Origin: a virus
Strand: one strand, 5' to 3'
DNA: 64,000 nucleotides
Virus record (IMG/VR): IMGVR_UViG_3300021963_000040
Coordinates: 62,001 to 126,000 of that record
Positions 32,277-42,106 of this stretch are shown in pieces. The translations under genes and the position numbers were made by a program. The notes below the pieces were generated by a model. It saw only the letters and a program-made list of their open reading frames with translations. It was not told the origin of the DNA and ran no database searches. Numbering within the stretch: position 1 is the stretch's first letter; each line of letters opens with the position of its first letter.

Positions 32277-33356
32277 ATGACTTACTTCCTAAAACAAGGT
32301 AACACCTACAAAGTGGCCAAAAAAGAAGCTCTTGACCTTAAAGAGAAACTTCCGGCTGGTAACTATGTTGTGAAGAAAAATGATATGACAGGTGAGCTGT
32401 ACCTTGAAGCTATTGACAAGTTTGAATTCAAAGGTAAAGTATACGGCGACACCATGAAACGTGCCGAACGTATTCTTCATTCTTTTAATGATCGTCCTGC
32501 ATCTACCGGTGTAATGCTTACTGGTGAAAAGGGTTCTGGTAAGACCTTACTTGCTAAGATGCTATCAATTGAAGGATACAAGAAAAAAATTCCTACTATT
32601 GTAATCAATGCCCCATGGTGCGGTGATCAATTTAACGCATTCATTCAAAGCATTGAACAATCTGTAATCATTGTTTTTGACGAATTTGAAAAGGTTTACG
32701 ACGAAGCAGATCAAGAGTCTATGCTTACACTACTTGATGGTGTTTACCCAAGCAAAAAGTTGTTTGTACTTACTTGCAACGATAAGTGGCGTGTCAACCA
32801 ACACATGCGTAACCGCCCTGGCCGTATTTTCTACAGCCTAGAGTACAAAGGTCTAGATGCAGACTTCATTCGTGAATACTGCAACGATAATCTTGTTAAT
32901 AAAGAACACATCGAAAAGATTGTTGGCATTGCAGGTACGTTCGATCAGTTTAACTTTGACATGCTCAAAGCACTAGTCGAGGAAATGAACCGTTTCAACG
33001 AAACTCCTCAAGAAGCTATGGAGATGCTAAACGCAAAACCAGAGTATGGCGATGAGTCTAACTACAAGATTAAACTTGTAATGAACGGCGAAGAAGTTTC
33101 TGAAACTAACTTCGAAGAAAAAGAATGGTGTGGCAATCCATTACGTAAGCGTGTCCATGTCAACTACAAAGTTACTGATGTTGACGAGGAAACTGGTGAC
33201 GAAGATTGGAGTTGGGAAAGCATTATCTTTGATCCTTCTCAGCTTAAGAAGATTGACGACAGTGGTACTAAGTTTGTTTTTGTTAACAAAGATGGAGCTC
33301 AACTGGTTCTATCTAAAGTTAAACAACAAAATTACAAATACTGGGATGCCTTTTAA
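32277..33356 (+). CDS. AAA+ ATPase
   Basis: A 359-residue protein from ATG 32277 (MTYFLKQGN); an upstream in-frame extension runs through the terminator and is rejected. Walker A GEKGSGKT is at 83-90 and Walker B IIVFDE at 131-136, with a sensor-like VLTCND and RNRPGR arginine cluster. The C-terminal third is acidic and beta-rich. It resembles phage single-AAA+ proteins of unknown role, for example in DNA metabolism or protein remodelling. Its stop overlaps the minus-strand gene stop. Confidence 0.85.
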   Translation: MTYFLKQGNTYKVAKKEALDLKEKLPAGNYVVKKNDMTGELYLEAIDKFEFKGKVYGDTMKRAERILHSFNDRPASTGVMLTGEKGSGKTLLAKMLSIEGYKKKIPTIVINAPWCGDQFNAFIQSIEQSVIIVFDEFEKVYDEADQESMLTLLDGVYPSKKLFVLTCNDKWRVNQHMRNRPGRIFYSLEYKGLDADFIREYCNDNLVNKEHIEKIVGIAGTFDQFNFDMLKALVEEMNRFNETPQEAMEMLNAKPEYGDESNYKIKLVMNGEEVSETNFEEKEWCGNPLRKRVHVNYKVTDVDEETGDEDWSWESIIFDPSQLKKIDDSGTKFVFVNKDGAQLVLSKVKQQNYKYWDAF

Positions 33357-34294
33357 GCATCAACTTTAATCTTATTAGGTAACTTAACAGTTACTTTGAA
33401 ACTGGTACTATCAAAAATTACTCGAGCATCAATCTTGTAGTTAGTTTGATTGATAGTACCAGTTTCTACAAGTACATGTTTTTCTAGCAAATTTGTAATA
33501 TCTACAAATTTTTTCTTGCTTTCTACTACAGTAAAGTTACTGATATCAACATGAGGAGCAACAGTCTTGATTAGACGAAGTGTACTGGCGTTGACAGTGA
33601 TCTTAGGCTTATTATTGTGAATAGATTGTAGTTCTTTTAAGTTTCCTGCGGTAACTTGTACATCTTGCGATAGTTTACCTAAGTTATAGTATGTTCTCTT
33701 CCAACGTTCTGCCTTACTGAATTTGACAGCTACCTGAATTCGGCGCACTTTCTTTCTGCGCTTACCGTTGACAATTTCGTATTCTTTAGCAAATGGTAAT
33801 ACAAACGGAGCACCCCATGGTCCGTAGTAAATTCCACTGCCTCCAACATTGTCTTCTTTGACATAACTGTTTCCTCGGACAACAACCGTTTGGGTCTGTG
33901 CGGTAGTAATACTGCCAAATGTAGAATTTTCTCTTGTTGTTGCTTCTGCGGCAGTAATCTGAACCTGTGCAGTTGTAATAGCGCATTCTGCATAACCTGT
34001 GCTAAGACGTGAGCTTTGTACCTGTGAGGTATGTATTGCGCCGTCAACAATAAGACTTGCGTCAATAATTACGTTTTGGAATACTTGATATGTTCTGAGA
34101 TCTGCTACAGCCTGAATGTAACCACTTACGTCAGTTAATTGAAACTGTGCTGTGGCCGCTGTAGCAGGGTTCTCTAAGAGAGCTTGCAGTAGGGCACTAC
34201 CGCCGAGCTGGGAGGTTCTTATAATGTATGAGCTTAGGCGTTCGCTTGAATCTGCTACCGGCCCTTGCCCAAGTGGTCCGAAGCCTAAAGACAT
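33353..34294 (-). CDS. structural protein, NVGG-YYGP family (copy B)
   Basis: A 313-residue protein, the last gene of the minus-strand structural block. Its middle has NVGGSGIYYGPWGAP, which recurs as NVGGTGKYYGPHG in the plus-strand protein at 43249. An N-terminal repetitive Ser/Thr/Gln region is followed by a basic central patch (GKRRKKVRR) and a beta-rich C-terminus. A fibre-associated structural role is likely; function unknown. Confidence 0.68.
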   Translation of the reverse strand: MSLGFGPLGQGPVADSSERLSSYIIRTSQLGGSALLQALLENPATAATAQFQLTDVSGYIQAVADLRTYQVFQNVIIDASLIVDGAIHTSQVQSSRLSTGYAECAITTAQVQITAAEATTRENSTFGSITTAQTQTVVVRGNSYVKEDNVGGSGIYYGPWGAPFVLPFAKEYEIVNGKRRKKVRRIQVAVKFSKAERWKRTYYNLGKLSQDVQVTAGNLKELQSIHNNKPKITVNASTLRLIKTVAPHVDISNFTVVESKKKFVDITNLLEKHVLVETGTINQTNYKIDARVIFDSTSFKVTVKLPNKIKVDA

Positions 34295-34313
34295 TTAAGA
34301 ACCTTGCTCGATA

Positions 34314-34553
34314 TTACTCTTCTGCGGAAGCTTCATCTGCTGGGGAACCGTCGACTGGACGTAGCCAATCGTTTTCGTTACCCAAATCATGCTGTACAGC
34401 AAATATAGTTTTACCTTGGAAAGCAAAAACTTGGCCTACGCCGCCCGTCATTCGAGCACAACGATCGAGGGCTTCTGCCATTGACAGGCCAACTACTTCA
34501 TAAAAATGAGTATGATTTGGGAAAGCCGCATCTAGTTCGGAAAATAGTGACAT
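34314..34553 (-). CDS. small hypothetical protein
   Basis: A 79-residue acidic protein with an SD (TAGGAGAT) just upstream on the minus strand and a TAAATA motif 32 bases before its start. It ends in an Ala/Glu tail. It lies between the large fibre gene and copy B and may be a chaperone or small structural part. Confidence 0.6.
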   Translation of the reverse strand: MSLFSELDAAFPNHTHFYEVVGLSMAEALDRCARMTGGVGQVFAFQGKTIFAVQHDLGNENDWLRPVDGSPADEASAEE

Positions 34554-34591
34554 TTATGTATCTCCTAAAAAGAAATGTATAGTATATTTAG

Positions 34592-37570
34592 TTAACTCCA
34601 GAACTGTATTGGATCAAAAGACTTAACTGCAGGATCAAATATACCACTGCTTCCTAGTTTAAAGTTGCCTGTTTTAAGTTTTTCTGCTTGACTTAGTTCG
34701 GGGGACTTGGCTACAAATACTGTTGGTATTTTTAGTCTCTCTATACTAAACTTATCAAGCAAGAAGTACTCCTGTGCTAAGCCTTGAACATTTAAGAAAG
34801 GATTGAGTTTGGCTACAGTAGGGGTTTCGGATGATATAGCAGTTAAAAGAGCTTTGTTTGTTGTACGTAAACCTGGTGCTAAATTAAAATAGAATAGATT
34901 TCCTCTTACTCCAGTTTCCCCTCCAACAGGATAGAAATCAATTTGACTAAAGTAGTTATCGATATTAGTTACTATTTTGTCTTTATTGATGATTTCTACA
35001 GGTTTAATAGTACCTAATATAAGTTTAGGAGTGTCTAATTTAGGAGAAGAATCTCCTTTAACTTGTTCGAAAGGTTTATTTAATAATTGTACGTTAAGTG
35101 TAGATCCACTGTCTGTTACAGGATAAAGACTTCTATACCTAATGCCCGGACTTATATTAAAGTAGAATAAGTTTTCTCTGGCGTTCGCTGGAGATATATT
35201 TAGTGAAACATTACTTTGTTGATATAATTCCTCTATTGCTGTTGGGAGGTAACGTCTAGTGTCGCTAGGTCTTACAATCACCGCCGCATTTAGTTTGTTT
35301 ACAGATAGTCTAGTAATTTCTGCAGACTTTATCTGTGTTAATTGTTTACTCAAATTACCTTGTTGATTACCAAAATCAAACATCTGTAGATATTGTGGTC
35401 CTAACTTTACCGGCTCAATGAAATTAATATCAAAAAATGACTTCTTAGAAGGAATATCTTTAATGACGGCCATAGACGATACTTTACCATTAGGTAATAG
35501 TAATGTATCGTTGGTTGCTATTCTTAGAGGAGTGGTTGATTTTATTTTTAATACAGAAGGATCTAATGTAAAGATATAGTTATTAACCGGTATATTAACT
35601 TTGTTGATGGTAGCAAACAGTAAGTTTTCTAGTGTATTTGCTATCTTTGCGGTAGTAGATACACGACCAGACTCTAGTCTATCTCGTCCTGCTAATACTA
35701 TCTTCTCATTTGGTCTAGAGATTGTTGTTATGTTAAGAATTCCATCAACTTCACTAACAGGATTTAGTTGTTTTTGTAAAACTGATGCACGTTCATTAAA
35801 TTCAAATGCCTGTATACTATAATCTGACAGTTTATATTTTAACAACTGACTAATTTCATTTTTGTCGTCTATAGCAGTGAGTATAGCAGTAGAAACTAAT
35901 TTGCCGTTTTTGTATACAACTAATTCGTTTGATAGACCTTTGAGTACTGTACTAGACTGAAGTTTATCGGTACTAGGAACGGTAACGGTCACAAAAGGAA
36001 CTGCGATATCTAATCTACCAATTGAACGACGATTAGGTAATAACCTAAATAAGAACAGATTATCGTGCGGTGTATTAGAAGAAAAGATATTAACAGGAGC
36101 CTGATCAAATTGAGACAAGTAGTTAGTAACATTGTAAGTTTCAAACTTTGCAGTATAATCTTGTAATGCAAACATTCTCTTATTGATGTTTCCAGACCCT
36201 AAATTTGCAGTATAATCTTGTAATGCAAACATTCTCTTATTGATGTTTCCAGACCCTAAATCATAATAAGAAAAACCAATATTATTGGTAGAAAAAGTTT
36301 TTAGTTGTGAACTATTTTGAATCTTATCACTGATAGCAATCAAAGGAGAAGTAACCTTGATTACACTAGTCTTAAATGAACTGTTATCGCTCTTAAGTAT
36401 AGTAGTACTAGATACTTTTGCAATTTGTAATGATACTCTCCCGCCAATATCAACTGTAGTTTCAGTAGAATTACGAATAGCAGGACTAATGTTGAAGTAA
36501 TAAAGATTTTCTCTAGCATTAGTTGGAGCTACTATAGTAGATACAGTCGACTGGGCAACAAATGTAGTAAGGTTAAGAGCAGAATATCTATTCGGGCTAT
36601 CTTGATTTACTTTTTCAATTTGTTTGGTTAAGGTTTGAACAGTAATAGGCAACGCCCAACTAGCATCAACTGTAGTTTCAGTAGAATTACGAATAGCAGG
36701 ACTAATGTTGAAGTAATAAAGATTTTCTCTAGAACTTATTGGGCTAGTAGTTGTAGATACAGTGGACTGGGCAATAAAAGTTTCTAAGCTGTTAGTTGAT
36801 TGAAATATAAAACTTGCAGGACTAATTTGATTCTCACTACCGTTACGGATACCTGGCGCCAAGTTAAAGTAGAATAAGTTCTCTCTTGGATTAGTAGGAG
36901 CAGTTTTCGTTGATACTGTAGACTGTGCAATAAATGAATCAAGTGCAGTAATATTAGTGTATTCGTTTCTCTTGCCGATGTCAACAATATAATCATGCCC
37001 GTTACGGATACCTGGCGCCAAGTTAAAGTAGAATAAGTTCTCTCTTGGATTAGTAGGAGCAGTTTTCGTTGATACTGTAGATTGCGATACTAATGTGTCT
37101 ACTACATTAAGGGTATAGTTATAGAATACTGATGTTTTGAAAAAAGGAGTCTTAAAGGTATCAATCTTATTAACAGGTTGAGAGATAACTACACTAGTTA
37201 ACGGTCTTGGGATTTTAGATACCGTAGATAGAGGAGACGCATAGAAGAGTTGAGACCGATCAGAACTCCATCTGATCTTATTGACTAGATTTACACCTGT
37301 GGTCACCGGGTTGTTGCTTGTGCCTTTTATAGAAAACAGTTGTTTAACAGCAGTCGATACAGTAGTTGGAAACAGAAATACTTGGGTTTTATCCTTACCC
37401 CAGCTAATTTTGTTTACTACGCTTGTACTAGTTGAAATAGGGCGTGTTGATCTAACCCTAATACTAGACTGCAATTTTGAAATGCCAGATGGCAAGATAA
37501 AACTACTAAATGCTGTAGTTTGTTGTGTGCCCGACGTTGATCCTGGCGCTGGAAAGACAGTTTGCGGCAT
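34592..37570 (-). CDS. large repeat-rich tail-fibre-like protein
   Basis: A 992-residue protein made of imperfect repeats of a module containing (N/S)xRENLFYFN(L/I)(A/S)P(G/A)IRN, at least six copies, separated by Ser/Thr-rich spacers with TVSTxTxP. The composition (Ser, Thr, Asn, Val, few Cys) and repeats fit an elongated trimeric fibre or adhesin. Long near-identical DNA repeats inside it (see repeats) suggest recent expansion. It is part of a minus-strand structural operon. Confidence 0.75.
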   Translation of the reverse strand: MPQTVFPAPGSTSGTQQTTAFSSFILPSGISKLQSSIRVRSTRPISTSTSVVNKISWGKDKTQVFLFPTTVSTAVKQLFSIKGTSNNPVTTGVNLVNKIRWSSDRSQLFYASPLSTVSKIPRPLTSVVISQPVNKIDTFKTPFFKTSVFYNYTLNVVDTLVSQSTVSTKTAPTNPRENLFYFNLAPGIRNGHDYIVDIGKRNEYTNITALDSFIAQSTVSTKTAPTNPRENLFYFNLAPGIRNGSENQISPASFIFQSTNSLETFIAQSTVSTTTSPISSRENLYYFNISPAIRNSTETTVDASWALPITVQTLTKQIEKVNQDSPNRYSALNLTTFVAQSTVSTIVAPTNARENLYYFNISPAIRNSTETTVDIGGRVSLQIAKVSSTTILKSDNSSFKTSVIKVTSPLIAISDKIQNSSQLKTFSTNNIGFSYYDLGSGNINKRMFALQDYTANLGSGNINKRMFALQDYTAKFETYNVTNYLSQFDQAPVNIFSSNTPHDNLFLFRLLPNRRSIGRLDIAVPFVTVTVPSTDKLQSSTVLKGLSNELVVYKNGKLVSTAILTAIDDKNEISQLLKYKLSDYSIQAFEFNERASVLQKQLNPVSEVDGILNITTISRPNEKIVLAGRDRLESGRVSTTAKIANTLENLLFATINKVNIPVNNYIFTLDPSVLKIKSTTPLRIATNDTLLLPNGKVSSMAVIKDIPSKKSFFDINFIEPVKLGPQYLQMFDFGNQQGNLSKQLTQIKSAEITRLSVNKLNAAVIVRPSDTRRYLPTAIEELYQQSNVSLNISPANARENLFYFNISPGIRYRSLYPVTDSGSTLNVQLLNKPFEQVKGDSSPKLDTPKLILGTIKPVEIINKDKIVTNIDNYFSQIDFYPVGGETGVRGNLFYFNLAPGLRTTNKALLTAISSETPTVAKLNPFLNVQGLAQEYFLLDKFSIERLKIPTVFVAKSPELSQAEKLKTGNFKLGSSGIFDPAVKSFDPIQFWS
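36147..36260 (-). repeat. perfect 57-base tandem duplication
   Basis: Two adjacent 57-base copies (36147-36203 and 36204-36260) encode the same 19 residues (GSGNINKRMFALQDYTA core). They are apparently identical, so recently duplicated. Confidence 0.92.
36449..36731 (-). repeat. direct repeat pair inside the fibre gene
   Basis: About 67 near-identical bases at 36449-36515 and 36665-36731, offset by 216 bases (72 codons). Confidence 0.85.
36841..37081 (-). repeat. direct repeat pair inside the fibre gene
   Basis: About 80 near-identical bases at 36841-36921 and 37000-37080, offset by 159 bases (53 codons), encoding the RENLFYFNLAPGIRN module. Confidence 0.88.
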
Positions 37571-37585
37571 AATAATATTTACCTA

Positions 37586-37616
37586 AAAAAATAGCCGCAC
37601 ATGGCGGCTATTTTTG
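37586..37616 (-). terminator. intrinsic terminator
   Basis: ATAGCCGC and GCGGCTAT form a stem with a five-base loop. Long T-runs follow on the minus strand, between the two large fibre genes. Confidence 0.85.
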
Positions 37617-37631
37617 GTTAACATATTTCTA

Positions 37632-40514
37632 TTAAGCTGGAATAGCCCAACGGAAGTTGTTTGTAAAGGTTGCCTGGGCGTTAGCACCTGCTACACCCGG
37701 GTCTTCTAAACTTCTGTAACCTTGTGAAGTTGTTGTACCGCCTAGATAGAATCTATAGGTGTTAACTGGTGCTGGGCTACCAGTTGGAGGTGTAGAAATT
37801 ACCCAGTGATCGTTAGTGCTTGCACTACCACCAGTTGCGTAGAAATCGTCAGTGTCAACTGTAACAGAAACTGTATCCATTAATTGACCTAAACCACTTG
37901 GAATAACCTTTAGACCGTAGAAACGACCGCGGATATCAGGATCATATGTAGGACCTAGTACTACTACCGGACTGAACATGAAACGCTTACTGTTATATAT
38001 GTTAGTAAAAACAGGAACAATGTTACCCATGTGTGGCTGAATAATCAAGTCAGCGGCCGGTGTTGTTTGACCAGCGGCTGGAGTACCAACGGCGTTGTAT
38101 GCACCAGCGGCTCCCAATTCAAACACGTGGCCCCAGCGACCAGTAGTAATAGTACATGCAGAGTAAACGTGAGCGTTTAGACCTGTTAAGTCACCTGTGG
38201 AGTTACGTATACGTGGTACACTGAATAAGCCACCGTGAACAACACGAGCTTGTGCTATTGGTAGTGTAGGTATCTGACCTGAACCAACTGGGAAACGGTT
38301 ACCATGAATGTAAGAGTATGTTGGCCATGGACTTACACCAGGAGAACCAGTTACTGGAGCACCAGTGAAGTATGGAACACCTGTAACACCAGTTGTACCG
38401 GAACCGGTATCTTCTGGCTGAGCACGTTCAAACTCAACGCAACCTACCCATGGTTGTTGTAAGTTACTAAATGTCTTTCCTTGTACAATGAAGTAACGTG
38501 GCTTAGCAAATAGGTATAAGAAACCACCAGTGGTTAGTGTCATTGGTGTTAAGTCAGTTACACCGCTGATAGCACCAGTCACTGAAGTAGAAGCCAGGGT
38601 TTGTGAACCTGACACGTTGTATGTACCAGTACCACCAGTACCTGTACCGAGGGAAGTAACTGTACCAACTGAGTTAGAAATAACCATACCAACTGTAATA
38701 GTACCAGCCGGAACAGCAGTAGCAGTGAATACAGTAGTTGATTGTGTACCAACAGCTACAGTACCACCGGATTGGTCAGCTAAGTTAATACCAACACCAC
38801 CGGTTTGTCCAAAAGATGCAGTCCAACGTTCGTAAACTGGAGTTGCATAAGCACCAACGGCAGTTGTAACAACACCAGTGGACCATAATGGCCAAAAACG
38901 TAGACCCATGTACTTACGATCTAAGCTGGTGTTAGATAGTAATGTGCTAGCTTCTGCGCTCTTATTTGGTGAACTGTACACATATTCAATAAAGTCAGCG
39001 GCACCGTTTAGTGCAGTAGCAGAACCCGGAGTCCAAACCTGCGGAGGGTTAGTACCGGTAGAGTATAGGTTGTTCTTTGTTGGTGTAGCTAGTGTTAAAG
39101 TAGTACCGGAAACAGCGGCTAGGTATGAATAGTGAGGAACAGTTCTGTAATATACTACAGGACCAGTCACTGACATAGAAGCCGATACAGTCATCGATGT
39201 GTTAGAAGCAATAGCAGTAACAGTGAAATACTGACCTGCAATAGCAATTTCAGCGCCAACATGTAATTCAGTAGTAAACAATGTGTTAGTACCAGTTACA
39301 GTAGTTGAAGCCGCTACGGTGTTGATTGTACCGGTTAGTTGAACAGCAGGTCCACCTGCACCAGAAATTTTAACGAAGTTGGACTGTACAAAGTTAGTAC
39401 CGGATGCAACGCTGATTACAGTAGTACCTGCAGGGTATGCAGTAGCGGATGCTGGTAGAGTTGTTGCAATACCAAACTTACCACCGGCTGTGTTTGAACC
39501 GTTACCTTCACGTGTACCTTCTAGTACCCAACCGCGTAGTTTTTTCTTCTTATAAACAGTAGCACCGCTTAATGTAGCCGGTAAATGAATGTTAAGACGA
39601 ACTGACGTATCGCTAACGATCTGTGTAACGGTACATTCTGTACCGTTAACAATGATATCATCGCCTACACGTAGTTCTTGTGTAAAGATTGTACCAGTAC
39701 CAGTTAGATATGATTCTTCACGCATAAAGTACGCACCAGTTACAGCTTGTGTTAGCGCAGTACCTAGTGTTGCGGCAGTTGTTGCACCGCCGGCAAATGT
39801 GATTGTACGTAGTTCATCGCCGATCCAAATAGTATCACCAGATACTAAGTCAGAGGCAAAGTTAGTACCAGTACCAGTAACAGTAGTAGAGCCGGCAGTT
39901 ACAGCAATAGTACCACGTGGCATGACCTTGTAGTTTAAGTTGCTATCTGTGAAATCCATTGGAGCGTTAACTGTAATGGATGTATCACTAGCAATAGCTG
40001 TAATTGTACGTGAGCGTCCGTCAATCATAATTGTACGACCAACAATGCTGGGTGTACCAGTTGCGTTGTTTGTTGCTTCAGTTGTAAACAATGTACCTAC
40101 ACCAGTAATTGTTGAACTACCAGTTGTCACAGAAACTGTACCCGTTGTGCTGTTACGTATTGTAGCGGCTACTGTACCAGTAAGTGCGTAGTTAATTGCT
40201 TTTAATGCGCTGGCTACAGTAATAGCCGGGCTAAATGAGCTAGTAACAGTTAAAGATGTATCAGTTGCCGGATTAGAAGCTAGTGTTCTTGCTTGACCGG
40301 CAAGCATAACCACATCACCGGCACGTAGTTGTGTTGTAAAAATAGATCCAGTACCAGTTACAGTAGTACCGGATGCGATGGCAGTACCTTGGAACGTATC
40401 ATTACGTAACCAAGCGTCAACTGCCGCAAAAGTGGTATAAGTATCTGTACCAGAAGCAGGACCATATGAAATAGCGGCGCTATTTCTGCCCAGTTCGTTC
40501 GTCAATGTTGCCAT
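37632..40514 (-). CDS. very large beta-repeat tail-fibre-like protein
   Basis: A 960-residue protein. The first half contains at least six copies of a module with TVTGTGTxF...L..GD.I.I.G...TVT.I.SDTS.TV, typical of stacked beta domains in fibre and adhesin proteins. The C-terminal half is aromatic, Gly-rich and non-repetitive and may hold the receptor-binding part. It has an SD (AAGGAGAT) and a TAAATA motif 45 bases upstream on the minus strand. Confidence 0.78.
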   Translation of the reverse strand: MATLTNELGRNSAAISYGPASGTDTYTTFAAVDAWLRNDTFQGTAIASGTTVTGTGSIFTTQLRAGDVVMLAGQARTLASNPATDTSLTVTSSFSPAITVASALKAINYALTGTVAATIRNSTTGTVSVTTGSSTITGVGTLFTTEATNNATGTPSIVGRTIMIDGRSRTITAIASDTSITVNAPMDFTDSNLNYKVMPRGTIAVTAGSTTVTGTGTNFASDLVSGDTIWIGDELRTITFAGGATTAATLGTALTQAVTGAYFMREESYLTGTGTIFTQELRVGDDIIVNGTECTVTQIVSDTSVRLNIHLPATLSGATVYKKKKLRGWVLEGTREGNGSNTAGGKFGIATTLPASATAYPAGTTVISVASGTNFVQSNFVKISGAGGPAVQLTGTINTVAASTTVTGTNTLFTTELHVGAEIAIAGQYFTVTAIASNTSMTVSASMSVTGPVVYYRTVPHYSYLAAVSGTTLTLATPTKNNLYSTGTNPPQVWTPGSATALNGAADFIEYVYSSPNKSAEASTLLSNTSLDRKYMGLRFWPLWSTGVVTTAVGAYATPVYERWTASFGQTGGVGINLADQSGGTVAVGTQSTTVFTATAVPAGTITVGMVISNSVGTVTSLGTGTGGTGTYNVSGSQTLASTSVTGAISGVTDLTPMTLTTGGFLYLFAKPRYFIVQGKTFSNLQQPWVGCVEFERAQPEDTGSGTTGVTGVPYFTGAPVTGSPGVSPWPTYSYIHGNRFPVGSGQIPTLPIAQARVVHGGLFSVPRIRNSTGDLTGLNAHVYSACTITTGRWGHVFELGAAGAYNAVGTPAAGQTTPAADLIIQPHMGNIVPVFTNIYNSKRFMFSPVVVLGPTYDPDIRGRFYGLKVIPSGLGQLMDTVSVTVDTDDFYATGGSASTNDHWVISTPPTGSPAPVNTYRFYLGGTTTSQGYRSLEDPGVAGANAQATFTNNFRWAIPA

Positions 40515-40559
40515 AAAATCTCCTTAGTAATATTCAACAATTACCGTTTTTCAATACTG

Positions 40560-40565
40560 TATTTA
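40560..40565 (-). promoter_or_regulatory. TAAATA late-promoter-like motif
   Basis: AATAAATACAGT on the minus strand, 45 bases before the 40514 start. Confidence 0.42.
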
Positions 40566-40594
40566 TTCAAAAAGGCTATAACACCCGTATAACT

Positions 40595-41326
40595 TTATAG
40601 TAAAGTCATAGTAAAATTGAATCCTGTACCAGAAATTAGATCAACTCTAATATTGGAACTTGTAGTAATTGGTATGTTTAAATCTGTGTATGAAGCTGTG
40701 TAATTTCCAGGGGCTATAGAGTAAGTATCTGATAGTGCATCATCAATGTACAGCCCTACAGTCAGTGGAGTGTTTGCTACTAACGAAGAGTTTGACAGAT
40801 TTATTCTCTTGATAGTGGCGGGGTTTATAGGTCTAAAAATCGCTGTACCTCTTAGAGGTGCATTAGCAGTTCCTATAATGTTAAAGGTTTTGATAGGTAA
40901 TTTACCATCCGTAGCAGTATCAACGTAACCTTTGGTAACAAGATCTGTAGGCTGAATTGGCACTTTAACATTAACTGCGCTGAGATTTTTGAAGTCAATC
41001 TGATCCTGATCGTTGATAGAAACAACATTTTTAGCTAGCAAAGAGATGAATATTTCTTTTGGGCCAACTGGAAATGTTACAATTTGGTTGCTGTTGCTAG
41101 AACTCTGTATTACCGTTCTAGAAATAGTATTTTCTGATATTAAGGTTCCTAATCCTGCTTCCCATTGTCCTAATAAAGTATGAACAGCTACGTAGTGAAA
41201 AGTGTCACCGACGTCGCAAGTTTCTGAAAAAGTTTTGTAACCTATTATAGGATCCGTTAGAGTTATAGGGCTAAGTCCTACAATGTCGCAACTTTGCTTA
41301 ACACGATCATCAATAATATATGTCAT
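40595..41326 (-). CDS. structural-like protein
   Basis: A 243-residue, beta-rich protein in ATGA overlap with the upstream 86-residue gene. A segment QIDFKNLSAVNVKVPIQPTDLVTKGYVDT has the TxxVTKxYVD motif common in phage fibre proteins at the point of trimer assembly. The C-terminus is beta-rich. It is probably a fibre or adaptor protein. Confidence 0.7.
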   Translation of the reverse strand: MTYIIDDRVKQSCDIVGLSPITLTDPIIGYKTFSETCDVGDTFHYVAVHTLLGQWEAGLGTLISENTISRTVIQSSSNSNQIVTFPVGPKEIFISLLAKNVVSINDQDQIDFKNLSAVNVKVPIQPTDLVTKGYVDTATDGKLPIKTFNIIGTANAPLRGTAIFRPINPATIKRINLSNSSLVANTPLTVGLYIDDALSDTYSIAPGNYTASYTDLNIPITTSSNIRVDLISGTGFNFTMTLL

Positions 41327-41583
41327 TTAGCTGATTCTTGTAAAATTCTTGTCAGCTTAGAATGTAGTCCGCCTATTAGACTAAATTCTTCTACTTTAAA
41401 TGAACCGCGAGATGCACAAGTGTCTAAAAGAACTAACATGAGTTCTAAATCACGGGTCGTCAAACTGTCGTCATTTACAACAGATTCAGTCTTTGGTGCT
41501 TCGGGTGGAACATCTTCCCTGCCCGGAATACGTTTAGATTTTGGTTCTCCGATACTACCGGATTTTGGCGCGGTGTCTGACAT
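41323..41583 (-). CDS. small hypothetical protein
   Basis: An 86-residue protein: a disordered Pro/Gly/Ser-rich first half (GSIGEPKSKRIPGREDVPPEAPK), then a helical half. It couples to the following gene by ATGA and lies just after copy A in the minus-strand operon. Confidence 0.58.
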   Translation of the reverse strand: MSDTAPKSGSIGEPKSKRIPGREDVPPEAPKTESVVNDDSLTTRDLELMLVLLDTCASRGSFKVEEFSLIGGLHSKLTRILQESAK

Positions 41584-41587
41584 TTAA

Positions 41588-42007
41588 TTATGTTCCTGCA
41601 TAAAATTTGTTTAAAGTATGGATAAATGATGTTACATTAACAATTAATCCTTGGGTAATTGATACACTACCAATAACCAAGTTTGCATCGCTAGTACCCA
41701 CACTACCATCAATAACAGCAGTCTGACCGTTAGATGTAAAAGTTCTAAACCATGTAGCTGTACCATCCGCAACAGCTACAGCAGGGCTAATAGTGTTAGA
41801 AATCAAAACACCATTTGATACGGAAGCAAATGCAATGCTAGGAAATCTAAGTTCTGCTAGTACGACTTCACTGCCTGTTGGTGCAGTATCAGCGTTAGCT
41901 GGTTGTGTTCCAGAATAAATTTTAATATAGCCGTTGTTGAGCAATGTCGCTAAAGCCCCGGCTTCAGCTTCTACAGCAACGGTTGAGAGTTGGGTATTAA
42001 TAGCCAT
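41588..42007 (-). CDS. structural protein, KIYSGTQP family (copy A)
   Basis: A 139-residue beta-rich protein with IKIYSGTQPANAD and VADGTATWFRTF. The plus-strand protein at 42817 is a clear paralogue (MKIYSGTQPLDAS, TADGTAGWYRIY) of equal length. They probably build the same kind of particle part or are alternative versions of it. It is the first gene of the minus-strand block, with an AAGGACA SD. Confidence 0.7.
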   Translation of the reverse strand: MAINTQLSTVAVEAEAGALATLLNNGYIKIYSGTQPANADTAPTGSEVVLAELRFPSIAFASVSNGVLISNTISPAVAVADGTATWFRTFTSNGQTAVIDGSVGTSDANLVIGSVSITQGLIVNVTSFIHTLNKFYAGT

Positions 42008-42066
42008 GTTGTCCTTGTTTGCTTAGTAAAAAGCTGATAAATATGTAAAAACAGCTCACTAGTATC

Positions 42067-42082
42067 GATAAATATATTTATC
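42067..42082. promoter_or_regulatory. palindromic bidirectional TAAATA element
   Basis: GATAAATATATTTATC is a perfect 16-bp palindrome between divergent structural operons (42007 minus, 42138 plus). It puts TAAATA on both strands. Confidence 0.5.
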
Positions 42083-42106
42083 TTTGTTTCAGACGTGATT
42101 CTGCAA

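Noticed and set aside
38530-40191. Plus-strand ORFs opposite the 960-residue fibre gene
   Set aside because: Val/Pro/Thr-rich shadows of a repetitive minus-strand gene with no SD and no neighbours.
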